Source: Pseudomonas laurylsulfativorans
GTDB lineage: Bacteria; Pseudomonadota; Gammaproteobacteria; Pseudomonadales; Pseudomonadaceae
Direction of reading: 5' to 3'
NCBI RefSeq assembly: GCF_002906155.1
Contig: NZ_MUJK01000002.1
Location: 372,001 to 436,000 of the forward strand
DNA length: 64,000 nt
The position numbers were made by a program, and so were the translations under genes. A model generated the notes under the pieces. That model was not told where the DNA came from and made no database searches. It saw nothing but the letters and a program-made list of their open reading frames with translations. This document shows positions 31,654 through 39,527 of the stretch, one piece after another; position 1 is the first letter of the stretch, and each line of letters begins with the position of its first letter.

Positions 31654-34065
31654 TTACTCGGGCAGTTTGTACGCAATCACATAGTCACCCATTTTGGTGC
31701 CCAGTGAGCCGTGGCCACCGACGACCAGCAGCACGTACTGCTTGCCGTCCTTGCCGGTGTAGGTCATCGGCGTAGCCTGACCGCCAGCCGGCAGGCGCGA
31801 TTTCCAGAGCTCGTTGCCGGTGTTGACGTCATAGGCGCGCAGGTATTGATCCAGCGTGCCACTCAGGAAGCCGACGCCGCCGGCGGTGACCATCGAGCCG
31901 CCCATGCTTGGCACGCCAAGTGTGAGGCCGATGGGCAGAGGCGAGCTGTCGCGGCTGGTGCCGTTCTTGCGCTTCCACACGACTTTGCTGGTGGTCAGGT
32001 CGATACCGGCCACGTAGCCCCAGGCCGGAGCCTGGCACGGTACGCCGAACGGCGACATGAACGGGTGCATGATCACCGCGTAAGGCGCGCCCGTGTTCGG
32101 TTGTACGCCCGCTGTTTCGCTCTCGCGCTTGCTGTCGGCCGCGACTTCGGCGCGAGGCACCATTTTCGAGACGAAGGCCATGTAGTTCGGGCTGGTGAAC
32201 AGCATCTGGCGAACCGGGTCGACCGAAACGCCGCCCCAGTTGAAGACACCGACGTTACCCGGATAGATCAGGCTGCCCTGTTCCGACGGCGGGGTGTACT
32301 GACCTTCGTAACGCAGTTCCTTGAACTGGATGCGGCACAGCATCTGGTCGAGCGGGCTGGCGCCCCACATGGCTTTTTCGGTCAGTTCCGGGGCCAGCAG
32401 GTTCAGGTCCGAACGAGCCTGAGTCGGCGCGGTGTGGTCACCTTTTACGGCACCTTGCGGAACCGGAATCTCCTTGATCGGGATGATCGGCGTGCCGTCA
32501 CGACGGTCGAGGACGTACAGGCTGCCCTGTTTGGTCGGGGCGATCAGCGCAGGTTTCACGCCGTCGGCGGTTTTCATGTCCAGCAGGGTTGGCTGGCTGC
32601 CGACGTCCATGTCCCACAAGTCATGGTGAGTGAACTGGTAGTTCCAGCGCACCTTGCCGGTGGCCAGATCCAGCGCGACCAGGCCGGCACTGAACTTCTC
32701 GGCGCCCGGGGTGCGGTCTGCGCCCCACTGGTCAGGGGTCTGGTTGCCCAGTGGCAGGTAGACCATGCCGAGTTTTTCGTCGACGCTGGCCAGCGACCAC
32801 ATGTTGGCCGAGTTGCGGCTGTAGTGTTCGCCCTCTGGCAACGGTTCGGTCGCGTCGGGATTGTTGCTGTCCCAGTTCCACACCAGATGACCGTCGTGTA
32901 CGTCAAAGGCCCGGATCACGCCGGATGGCTCGTTGGTCGACTCATTGTCGGTGACGTGGCCGCCCATGATCACCAGGTCACGGGTGATCGCTGCTGGCGA
33001 GGTGGAGTAGTAGCCACCGGGGGTGAAGGGGCCGATGCCTTGAGTCAGGTCAACCACGCCGTTTTTACCGAAGCCTTCGCAGATCTTGCCGGTGTCGGCG
33101 TTCAGGGCGATCAGGCGCGCATCGGCGGTTGGCAGGTACAGGCGACGCGGGCAGGCCTGGGCGACGGCTTTGCCGGCCTCGGAAATCACTGCGGAGGCAG
33201 CGTTTTCAGACTTGGCGTAGGCCGCTTCGTCGTAGTACGACACGCCACGGCAGGTCATGTGGGCGAACCCCTTGAAGCCCACCGGGCTCTTGATCTGCGG
33301 GTCGAAACGCCACAGCTCCTTGCCGGTGTCCGGGTCCAGCGCCAGCACCTTGCTATGGGCGGTGCAGGCATAGAGCATGCCGTTGGCCTTGAGCGGGGTG
33401 TTTTCGTTGGTCAGTTCCACCGGGTCATCGGCGGTTGGCAGATCGCCGGTCTGGATGCGCCAGGCTTCTTGCAGCTTGCCGACGTTGGCCGGGGTGATCT
33501 GCTTGAGCGGCGAGTAGCGGTCACCGAATTCGCTGCGGCCATAGGCCTGCCAGTCGCCTTCGGGCATCTGCGGCGCGGTGCTGGTCATGTCCGTGGTGTC
33601 GCGGCCCAGTTCGCCGAAGGTTTCGCCCGGATGGGTGAACTGGCTGGCCACGGCGGTGGCGCCGGCCAGGACCACGGCCACGCTCAAGGCGCCAGTGCCC
33701 ATGGGCGCAGGGCCGTTGATCAGCAATGGACGACGCAACCACGGCAGCAGCAACACGACGCCGAGGGCAAACCACAGCGCCAGGCGCGGCACCAGTTGCC
33801 ACCAGTCGAGGCCAACTTCCCACAGCGCCCACAGGGTGCTGGCGAACAGCACGAGTGCGTACAGGCCCAGCGCGGCACGGCGTGCGGCGATCAGCAGGAT
33901 GCCGGTCAGCGCGATGCCGATACCGGCCAGCAGGTAATACAGCGAGCCGCCAAGCATGCTCAGCTTGATCCCCCCGGCCAGCATGGCCAGGCCCATCAGT
34001 AGAAGCAGAATGCCGAGCAGGGTCGGCCATAGACGGCTTCGACTCAAGGCACTATCAGTGCTCAT
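31654..34065 (-). CDS. gcd: PQQ-dependent membrane glucose dehydrogenase
   Basis: Gcd oxidises glucose to gluconolactone in the periplasm with pyrroloquinoline quinone and passes electrons to ubiquinone. The 803-residue protein has about five N-terminal transmembrane helices (to about residue 145), then an eight-bladed quinoprotein propeller. Family signatures are WQAYGRSEFGDRYSPLKQI at the start of the propeller, TPLKANGMLYACTAHSKVLALD, and GVPSMGGSMVTAGGVGF near the end. The length fits. It lies downstream of the carbohydrate porin gene on the same strand, so porin entry and periplasmic oxidation of glucose are encoded side by side. Confidence 0.96.
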   Translation of the reverse strand: MSTDSALSRSRLWPTLLGILLLLMGLAMLAGGIKLSMLGGSLYYLLAGIGIALTGILLIAARRAALGLYALVLFASTLWALWEVGLDWWQLVPRLALWFALGVVLLLPWLRRPLLINGPAPMGTGALSVAVVLAGATAVASQFTHPGETFGELGRDTTDMTSTAPQMPEGDWQAYGRSEFGDRYSPLKQITPANVGKLQEAWRIQTGDLPTADDPVELTNENTPLKANGMLYACTAHSKVLALDPDTGKELWRFDPQIKSPVGFKGFAHMTCRGVSYYDEAAYAKSENAASAVISEAGKAVAQACPRRLYLPTADARLIALNADTGKICEGFGKNGVVDLTQGIGPFTPGGYYSTSPAAITRDLVIMGGHVTDNESTNEPSGVIRAFDVHDGHLVWNWDSNNPDATEPLPEGEHYSRNSANMWSLASVDEKLGMVYLPLGNQTPDQWGADRTPGAEKFSAGLVALDLATGKVRWNYQFTHHDLWDMDVGSQPTLLDMKTADGVKPALIAPTKQGSLYVLDRRDGTPIIPIKEIPVPQGAVKGDHTAPTQARSDLNLLAPELTEKAMWGASPLDQMLCRIQFKELRYEGQYTPPSEQGSLIYPGNVGVFNWGGVSVDPVRQMLFTSPNYMAFVSKMVPRAEVAADSKRESETAGVQPNTGAPYAVIMHPFMSPFGVPCQAPAWGYVAGIDLTTSKVVWKRKNGTSRDSSPLPIGLTLGVPSMGGSMVTAGGVGFLSGTLDQYLRAYDVNTGNELWKSRLPAGGQATPMTYTGKDGKQYVLLVVGGHGSLGTKMGDYVIAYKLPE

Positions 34066-34159
34066 AGTGTGATTCTCCGTGACGTTTCATAGAGTCCCGC
34101 GCAAGTTCACTGTAGATGACGATCGTGCGCGGGCATGGTTCATAAACCTGACGCATTCC

Positions 34160-34260
34160 CTGTAGGAGCGAGCCTGCTCGCGAAAAACCCGAGAACGCCG
34201 CGGGGTGTCAGGCTCGCAGCGTTATCGTTGACGTCCATCGCGAGCAGGCTCGCTCCTACA
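34160..34260. repeat. REPIN, family B
   Basis: Arms TGTAGGAGCGAGCCTGCTCG / CGAGCAGGCTCGCTCCTACA between the porin gene and gcd. The spacer again contains GCCGCGGGG and GCGTTATCGTT, like the purT-region copies. Confidence 0.92.
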
Positions 34261-34279
34261 AAGGGTTTTGTGGTGTTTT

Positions 34280-35662
34280 TTAGAACGACGACTGGACCTT
34301 GATCCCGCCAATCAGCGCGTCATCGACCTCGTTCACGCCACCGGGATGGCGGATGTATTGCAGGTTCGGGCGCACGGTCAGCCAGTGGGTCACGTGCACG
34401 CCGTAATAGAGCTCGGCGCTGTATTCGGTGTCCTGGGGCGGCAGGTAGGACGTATTGTCGTAGTCGAAAACGGCGTTGGCCTGGTTGGTCGCCTCGGCAT
34501 TCTTGCGATAGGCCGGGTTGACGTGGACGCGAGCCATGGCGAAACCGATGTCGTCCCGGGCGCGCGCGTCGAACAGGCCTTTGTAGACGAGACCGGCCTG
34601 GACGTAGTTGTCGATGGCGTTGGTCTTCTTGTCGTGCATCGTGCCGTTGGCGAACAGGCTCAGACCGCGAGAGTGGTCGCTGGCGAGGCTGGTGACCTGC
34701 TGCTGAAGGCCCAGCCACACGCCGTGTTTGCTCGACGCGCTGCGATAGGCTTCGCCACTCAGGGCGGCAGGCTGGCCATTGCTGTCCTTGTAGACGTCGG
34801 TGGCGTGGGCGCTGCTGTAGTAGTAACCGGCGCGGTATTCACCCGGCAGGCCATTGAATTTCGGTGTCCACACCAGTTCCACCGGCAGGATCGCGCCCTG
34901 GGTGCCGCTGCCGCTGAGCTTGAAGCCGTTGTCGCGATCAAGGTTCGACGGGTTCTGCTCGTACGCGCCGACCTGTGCATAAAGCTCCGGTGTCAGGTGA
35001 TATTTGACCCGCAGCGCCCACTGGCTGACCGGCCAGTTGTACCAGATGTCGCCCGCCCAGTTGCCGACCTGGGAACCGCAGAACGCCAGGTTCTGGAAGT
35101 CGCAGGGGAAACTGTTGAAATCTTCGCCTTCGCCGAAACGGCCGACCTTGATGTCGAGTTTTTCATCGAGGAATTTCTGCTGATACCACATCTGCGTGAG
35201 GCGCCAGGTCTGGCCGCGGCCCCAGACTTCCTGGGCCGAGGTGAAGCCGCCGACACGCGGGTCGTTGATCCGGTCGTTGCTGATGTTGTTGCCGCTGCGT
35301 TCGGTGATGGTCAGCTGGAACTCGGCGTCGTCCCAGCCGAGGATTTTCTGTAGATCCAGATGCGTACCGAGGCCGAACTGGTCGCTGTAACGCGCAGTGC
35401 GATCGTGGTCGTAGCCGCCGTGTAGGTTGCTGCCCATTTCACCGGTGTAATCGACTTTGAAGTCGTAACCTTTTTCCGCAAGTTCGGTGCGCGTGCCGTT
35501 CCAGTCGCCGAGCATCCACGGTGAGTCGCTATCGAAGGCAGGCGCTGCTTCAACGCATGAGGCAAGGCCCAGGGCGGTGAGGCCACCGATCAGGGGCAGG
35601 ATGTTTCGGTGGGCAGCAGTTGTAAAGACAGCGCTGTCTCGCAAAGATTTAAAGTCAGGCAT
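34280..35662 (-). CDS. oprB: OprB-family carbohydrate-selective porin
   Basis: A 460-residue outer-membrane porin. After an N-terminal leader (to about residue 40, ending VEAA) the protein starts WMLGDWNGTRTELAEKGYDF, the usual OprB opening. The chain then alternates short strands of a 16-strand barrel, with DLQKILGWDDAEFQLTITER, a Cys pair in FPCDFQNLAFCGS and a terminal aromatic Phe (GIKVQSSF). OprB channels take up glucose and other sugars. The ATG at 35662 is preferred; the longer frame begins within a REPIN. Expression is probably glucose-responsive, but no clear operator was recognised upstream. Confidence 0.93.
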   Translation of the reverse strand: MPDFKSLRDSAVFTTAAHRNILPLIGGLTALGLASCVEAAPAFDSDSPWMLGDWNGTRTELAEKGYDFKVDYTGEMGSNLHGGYDHDRTARYSDQFGLGTHLDLQKILGWDDAEFQLTITERSGNNISNDRINDPRVGGFTSAQEVWGRGQTWRLTQMWYQQKFLDEKLDIKVGRFGEGEDFNSFPCDFQNLAFCGSQVGNWAGDIWYNWPVSQWALRVKYHLTPELYAQVGAYEQNPSNLDRDNGFKLSGSGTQGAILPVELVWTPKFNGLPGEYRAGYYYSSAHATDVYKDSNGQPAALSGEAYRSASSKHGVWLGLQQQVTSLASDHSRGLSLFANGTMHDKKTNAIDNYVQAGLVYKGLFDARARDDIGFAMARVHVNPAYRKNAEATNQANAVFDYDNTSYLPPQDTEYSAELYYGVHVTHWLTVRPNLQYIRHPGGVNEVDDALIGGIKVQSSF

Positions 35663-35823
35663 AGAGACGGAGTTCTTGATCTTTTTCTGGGGGTAAACGG
35701 AAAGCAGCAGGCGTGAAGTGAGCAGCAGAAGCGTTTCAGCAGGCGGCGGGTGCAAGGATAATGTTCTGTTACAAATAGAGAAAGGGCTTTTGCTGACATG
35801 CATCCTTTCGGATTCGGTAACAG

Positions 35824-35925
35824 TTGTAGGAGCGAGCTTGCTCGCGATGGTCGTGAACGATATCGCGTCAAACCAGATACCCAGCGGCGTCGTTGCGTTT
35901 TTCGCGAGCAAGCTCGCTCCTACAG
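35824..35925. repeat. REPIN, family B
   Basis: Arms TGTAGGAGCGAGCTTGCTCG and CGAGCAAGCTCGCTCCTACA. It lies in the 362-bp divergent gap between the porin gene and the VF530-like gene. Apart from presumed promoters nothing else was seen there. Confidence 0.92.
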
Positions 35926-36024
35926 GATTCCAAGATCACCTACATTTAACAGATCGCTTCCACCCGAAGAAACCCTCGGCTAAGGTGCGCGGCTTCCCCA
36001 TTCCAACATCGCTGAAGGCCCGGC

Positions 36025-36255
36025 ATGACCGAACACAACACTGACCCGCTGCACGGCGTGACGCTGGAACAGATCCTCAACGCGCTGGTTGAACATTACG
36101 AGTGGTCGGGGCTGGCCGAACGCATCGATATCCGCTGCTTCAAGAGCGACCCGAGCATCAAGTCGAGCCTGACATTCCTGCGTAAAACCCCGTGGGCGCG
36201 GGAGAAGGTCGAACGCCTGTACGTGAAGTTGATGCGCTCCAAACGACCGCTTTGA
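36025..36255 (+). CDS. VF530-family small DNA-binding protein
   Basis: A 76-residue protein that matches the VF530 family, named for a structure from Vibrio fischeri and described as a double-stranded DNA binder. Family features are [28 protein letters not shown] and [23 protein letters not shown]. It lacks a signal peptide and its cellular role is unknown. The ATG lies before a Pr6Pr-type gene whose start is two bases after this stop, so the two are likely cotranscribed. Confidence 0.9.
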   Translation: MTEHNTDPLHGVTLEQILNALVEHYEWSGLAERIDIRCFKSDPSIKSSLTFLRKTPWAREKVERLYVKLMRSKRPL

Positions 36256-36257
36256 AC

Positions 36258-36899
36258 ATGGCCAACCCGTCCGGGTTTCGCCGTCACTTTGTGGCCGTGG
36301 CTGCCATGCTCGGCTGGGCGGGATTGAGCATCCAGATGTACCTGATTTTCCATTCGCGCTGGACGCTGGGCGCCAGCCTCATCGGTGGGCTGATGAGTTT
36401 TTTCAGCTACTTCACCGTGCTGAGCAACACGCTGGTGGCGACCGTACTGACCTGTGAATGGACATCCCGCGAGTCAGCCGTGCGCCGCTGGTTCCTGCAG
36501 CCTTGGGTCAGCAGTGCGATTGCGGTGAGCATCGCCGTGGTGAGCCTCGCCTACAACCTGCTGCTGCGCCACTTGTGGCATCCCGAGGGCTGGCAATGGC
36601 TGGCCGATGAGCTGTTGCACGACATCATGCCGTTGCTGTTTCTGGGGTATTGGTGGCGATACGTACCCAAGGGCACATTGCGCCTGTGGCATATCGCGGT
36701 GTGGGTGATTTATCCGCTGCTGTATTTCGCCTATGCACTGTTGCGCGGGCATTTGCTGGCGGTTTATCCGTATCCCTTCGTGGATGTGGACAAACTGGGT
36801 TATCCACAGGTGTTCATCAATGCCGGCGGGTTGTTGGCGGGGTTTGTGGTGATTGCGTTGCTGGTGATCGGGCTGGATCGCTGGCGCGCTCGGAAGTGA
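36258..36899 (+). CDS. Pr6Pr-family integral membrane protein
   Basis: A 213-residue inner-membrane protein with about six transmembrane segments, like the Pr6Pr family of unknown function. Conserved features are FFSYFTVLSNTLVATVL in the second or third helix, LLHDIMPLLFLGYW with a conserved His-Asp, WVIYPLLYFAYALLRG, and the periplasmic PYPFVDVDKLGYPQV motif. The ATG at 36258 lies two bases after the preceding stop. It is convergent with the siderophore-interacting protein gene, with a family C REPIN between. Confidence 0.87.
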   Translation: MANPSGFRRHFVAVAAMLGWAGLSIQMYLIFHSRWTLGASLIGGLMSFFSYFTVLSNTLVATVLTCEWTSRESAVRRWFLQPWVSSAIAVSIAVVSLAYNLLLRHLWHPEGWQWLADELLHDIMPLLFLGYWWRYVPKGTLRLWHIAVWVIYPLLYFAYALLRGHLLAVYPYPFVDVDKLGYPQVFINAGGLLAGFVVIALLVIGLDRWRARK

Positions 36900-36928
36900 G
36901 CGCGGATATGGCGGTGTGGAATGCTTTT

Positions 36929-37061
36929 TGTGGCGAGGGGGCTTGCCCCCGTTGCGCTGCGCAGCAGTGCTAAAACCTGCAACGAGGTTTTATCTGAAAC
37001 ACCGTACGCGCAGATTTTACGACTGCTTCGCAGCCGAACGGGGGCAAGCCCCCCCGCCACA
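36929..37061. repeat. REPIN, family C
   Basis: Arms TTGTGGCGAGGGGGCTTGCC / GGCAAGCCCCCCCGCCACAA enclose about 85 bases between convergent genes. Same family as the repeats flanking the RAYT gene. Confidence 0.92.
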
Positions 37062-37073
37062 ATGTGATGCCAA

Positions 37074-37856
37074 TCACTCCTCGGCGCTGTCATCCAGTTT
37101 CCAGTAACCCACCGCCTTGACGAACTGTTCGTCCAGCCCGTGCTCATCCAGCAGCACCCGTCGAATCTGCCGCGACACTTTGCTCTCGGTCGCCACCCAC
37201 GCGTACAGGCTGCCGGTCGGTACCTGGATCTGGCGCACGGTGCTCAACAAATGATCTTTGCCGCCTTCGCGCAGCACCCAGATCACATTGACCTCTGCCG
37301 CGCTGTGCAGCACTTGCTGCTCCTTGCCGTTCTCCACTTCGACGATCACCAACGCACGGCGGTTCGCCGCCAGGCCTTCCAGGCGCCGGGCGATGGCGGG
37401 CAGGGCGGTTTCGTCACCGATCAGCAAGTAGCTGTCGAAGATGTCCGGCACGATCATCGAACCCCGCGGCCCGCCGATGTGCAGGAACTGCCCCGGTTGG
37501 GCTTGCGCCGCCCAGGTCGAGGCCGGGCCGTCGCCGTGCAGCACGAAGTCGATGTCCAGCTCCAGGGTATCGAGGTCGTAGCGGCGTGGGGTGTAGTCGC
37601 GCATCTCAGGCAGTGGACCGTTGTCCTTGCCGGCGCCCAGCACCAGGGTTTCCAGTGCCGCAGCCTGCTCGGCATTCTGCGGGAACAACAGTTTGACGTG
37701 ATCGTCCGTGCCCAGGCTGACGAACCCTGCCAATTCAGGGCCGCCCAAGGTAATCCGGCGCATGCGCGGGGTCAGGTCGACCACCCGCAGCACTTCCAGG
37801 CGACGGCGTTTGATTTCGTGCATGACACGGTGAATGGTGGTGATCACTTCAGTCAT
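37074..37856 (-). CDS. Siderophore-interacting / ferric reductase flavoprotein (YqjH-like)
   Basis: A 260-residue cytoplasmic flavoprotein of the SIP family. The N-terminal FAD-binding barrel shows LTPRMRRITLGG and the RDYTPRRYD flavin motif; the C-terminal NADPH-binding half shows LLIGDETALPAIARRLE and SLYAWVATESKVSRQIRR. Members such as ViuB and YqjH reduce ferric siderophores to release iron. The start overlaps the PadR regulator stop by four bases. The pair resembles E. coli yqjI-yqjH, where a metal-responsive PadR-like repressor controls the reductase. Confidence 0.92.
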   Translation of the reverse strand: MTEVITTIHRVMHEIKRRRLEVLRVVDLTPRMRRITLGGPELAGFVSLGTDDHVKLLFPQNAEQAAALETLVLGAGKDNGPLPEMRDYTPRRYDLDTLELDIDFVLHGDGPASTWAAQAQPGQFLHIGGPRGSMIVPDIFDSYLLIGDETALPAIARRLEGLAANRRALVIVEVENGKEQQVLHSAAEVNVIWVLREGGKDHLLSTVRQIQVPTGSLYAWVATESKVSRQIRRVLLDEHGLDEQFVKAVGYWKLDDSAEE

Positions 37857-38428
37857 TCGGCTTTCTCCTGGGCAGTTTGAACGGCAGGGCCGTCGACGAT
37901 GGCTTTGGCGGTGTCGTTGAGCAGGGTGGCGACACGCTGGATTTCTTCCGCGCTCCAGCGGCCGTGGTGCAGTTGCAGGGCGTGGCGCAGGTTGTGCACC
38001 GCCTCGTGGATTTCGGGCGGGCGATCATGGCCGCGCAGGGAGCGTTTGCTGACATCGATGCGCACGCGTACACCTTCAAGGGCAACGGCTTGCTCGGCCA
38101 GGGATTGACGCCCGGCGTCAGTCACGCAGTAGCGTTTCTTCCCGCCTTCAGCGTCGCCCAGAATCATTTCGCTCTCTTCCAGAAAGGTCAGAGTCGGGTA
38201 AATCACGCCAGGGCTGGGGCTGTAGGCACCGTCGAACATGCCTTCTATCTGGCGGATCAGGTCGTAGCCGTGGCAAGGCTGTTCGGCGATCAGCGCCAGC
38301 AACAGCAATTTCAGGTCACCCGGGGCGAAGACCCGGGGGCCGCGACCACCGCGCTCGCGTCCGGGGCGTTTCTCGAAGCCGTCGCGGCCATCGCCGTGTT
38401 CGCGGTGGGGGGAATGATGGTCTCTCAT
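37853..38428 (-). CDS. PadR-family regulator with His-rich N-terminus (YqjI-like)
   Basis: A 191-residue regulator with a PadR winged helix (FAPGDLKLLLLALIAEQPCHGYDLIRQIEG, then YSPSPGVIYPTLTFLEESEMI). It starts with a His- and Arg-rich tail (MRDHHSPHREHGDGRDGFEKR), which recalls the metal-binding N-terminus of E. coli YqjI, a nickel- and iron-responsive repressor of yqjH. Coupling to a SIP-family gene supports this role. A perfect 18-bp palindrome lies 32 bases upstream and is the likely operator, which would give autorepression of the two-gene operon. Confidence 0.88.
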   Translation of the reverse strand: MRDHHSPHREHGDGRDGFEKRPGRERGGRGPRVFAPGDLKLLLLALIAEQPCHGYDLIRQIEGMFDGAYSPSPGVIYPTLTFLEESEMILGDAEGGKKRYCVTDAGRQSLAEQAVALEGVRVRIDVSKRSLRGHDRPPEIHEAVHNLRHALQLHHGRWSAEEIQRVATLLNDTAKAIVDGPAVQTAQEKAE

Positions 38429-38459
38429 TTCTGCTTTCTCTCGTCGTGTTTAGATACAA

Positions 38460-38477
38460 CTTAAGATATATCTTAAG
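38460..38477. promoter_or_regulatory. Perfect 18-bp palindrome, candidate PadR/YqjI-type operator
   Basis: CTTAAGATATATCTTAAG reads the same on both strands and lies upstream of the PadR-type gene. It is AT-rich in a GC-rich setting and stands where the promoter should be. Confidence 0.75.
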
Positions 38478-38929
38478 GCGAAAGCAAGCCCCCCCGACCG
38501 GTGGCCGCCCTGAGGGTCAAGCCGATGAGCCAGCCAAAATCGCAAAAATAGTGGTCATCAATGCGGGTGAAAAAACTGAAATTAGTGTTAACTCTCTAAT
38601 GTTGTGTTTTGGCCTATTAAATGCGGGACTTGTAGTATTGGTCTTACGGATGTAATTTCGTTAGTATCTGCGATCCATTGTCGTTAGTGTCTGGTTTGTA
38701 GTCTTTCTCTTACAGTCAGACATTCCATTTTAAATTATTTCAGGTTTTTTCTTTCTAGGCTGGTAGCACTTTGGCTACGCACTCGCAGGAACTTGCCTGC
38801 TTACTTTCAAGAAAAATTGATTGATCATCTTTCGGCGTTGAAAGTTCAGCTGAGCAAATAGCTGCTCGTGACGGTTTTGCTCAACTTGAACTTTCTGCGT
38901 TAATCCTTTTAAAAGACAGGTACTGAAAG
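38478..38929 (+). promoter_or_regulatory. AT-rich leader of the fimbrial operon
   Basis: This gene-free stretch is clearly richer in A and T than its neighbours. It carries a direct repeat, CGTTAGTATCTG (38659-38670) and CGTTAGTGTCTG (38682-38693), 23 bases apart, which could be regulator sites. A long hairpin lies near its end. No convincing promoter pair or small gene was identified; an ORF at 38446-38655 has no family character. Confidence 0.6.
38840..38895 (+). promoter_or_regulatory. Long hairpin in fimbrial 5' leader
   Basis: GAAAGTTCAGCTGAGCAAA pairs with TTTGCTCAACTTGAACTTTC across a 17-base loop, with one bulge and one mismatch or wobble. It ends 34 bases before the first pilin ATG. 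No T run follows, so it is not an obvious terminator. Confidence 0.7.
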
Positions 38930-39418
38930 ATGTTCAAGAAAATCGCGTTCGCTGCTCCTTTGGCTGTTCTGGCACTGAGTTCTTCCGCCGTATTTGCCGC
39001 GGGCGAAGCCCGTCATTCCATCAACCTTGTCGCTCATGTACCCACCAATGGTTTCTACGTGGTGCCGGTCGATCCGGACCTGATCAACAAGGACCAGAGA
39101 ATGGATTACGTGCCAAGCAAGGGCACCATGGATGAGGTCAACGGTTTCTTCGACGTACGCAACAACAATGGCTCGGTGCACGCCAGCCTTGAAAGTGTGC
39201 CGAAGCTGATTGGCGGTGCCGCCGAGATCGGCCTTCAAGTGTCGCTCAACAATGTCGTCCTCACGACAACTCCGCAAATGGTTGTCGGCGAGACTGAATC
39301 GAATGTCAACTATCGTGCTCCACTGAACATCAAGGCGCTGGGTACTACCTTTGCACCAGGTGATTACACCGGCGCGGTCACCATGATGTTCGATGCGGTT
39401 CCTCCGGTTGCACTTTGA
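38930..39418 (+). CDS. CS1/CblA-type fimbrial subunit (pilin 1)
   Basis: A 162-residue secreted protein with a signal peptide ending SSAVFA. The mature part begins AGEARHSINLVAHVPTNGFYVVPVDP and ends with GDYTGAVTMMFDAVPPVAL, features of the CS1/CFA-I and Burkholderia cable pilus (CblA) major subunits of the alternate chaperone-usher class. These subunits polymerise by donor-strand exchange on an outer-membrane usher. It is the first gene of a six-gene operon and has the long leader, so it is probably the major pilin. Confidence 0.88.
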   Translation: MFKKIAFAAPLAVLALSSSAVFAAGEARHSINLVAHVPTNGFYVVPVDPDLINKDQRMDYVPSKGTMDEVNGFFDVRNNNGSVHASLESVPKLIGGAAEIGLQVSLNNVVLTTTPQMVVGETESNVNYRAPLNIKALGTTFAPGDYTGAVTMMFDAVPPVAL

Positions 39419-39527
39419 ACTTGATCAAGAGTCGTAAGCACTTACTTATATAAGTAACGTGACCGGCCGGCAATGTTGAAAAGTTGCCGGTCGGGATTCA
39501 ACTTCTTTGTTATTAGAGTACTCGTTC

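Noticed and set aside
28784..31684. A 966-codon frame antisense to the Lon-type protease
   Set aside because: The sense frame has all Lon motifs. The antisense product shows no domain and begins inside a REPIN.
31711..34002. A 763-codon frame antisense to gcd
   Set aside because: Shadow of the quinoprotein gene; low-complexity His/Arg/Gln-rich translation.
38446..38655. A 69-codon frame in the fimbrial upstream region
   Set aside because: It crosses the palindrome of the PadR-type promoter and has no ribosome site or recognisable protein pattern.
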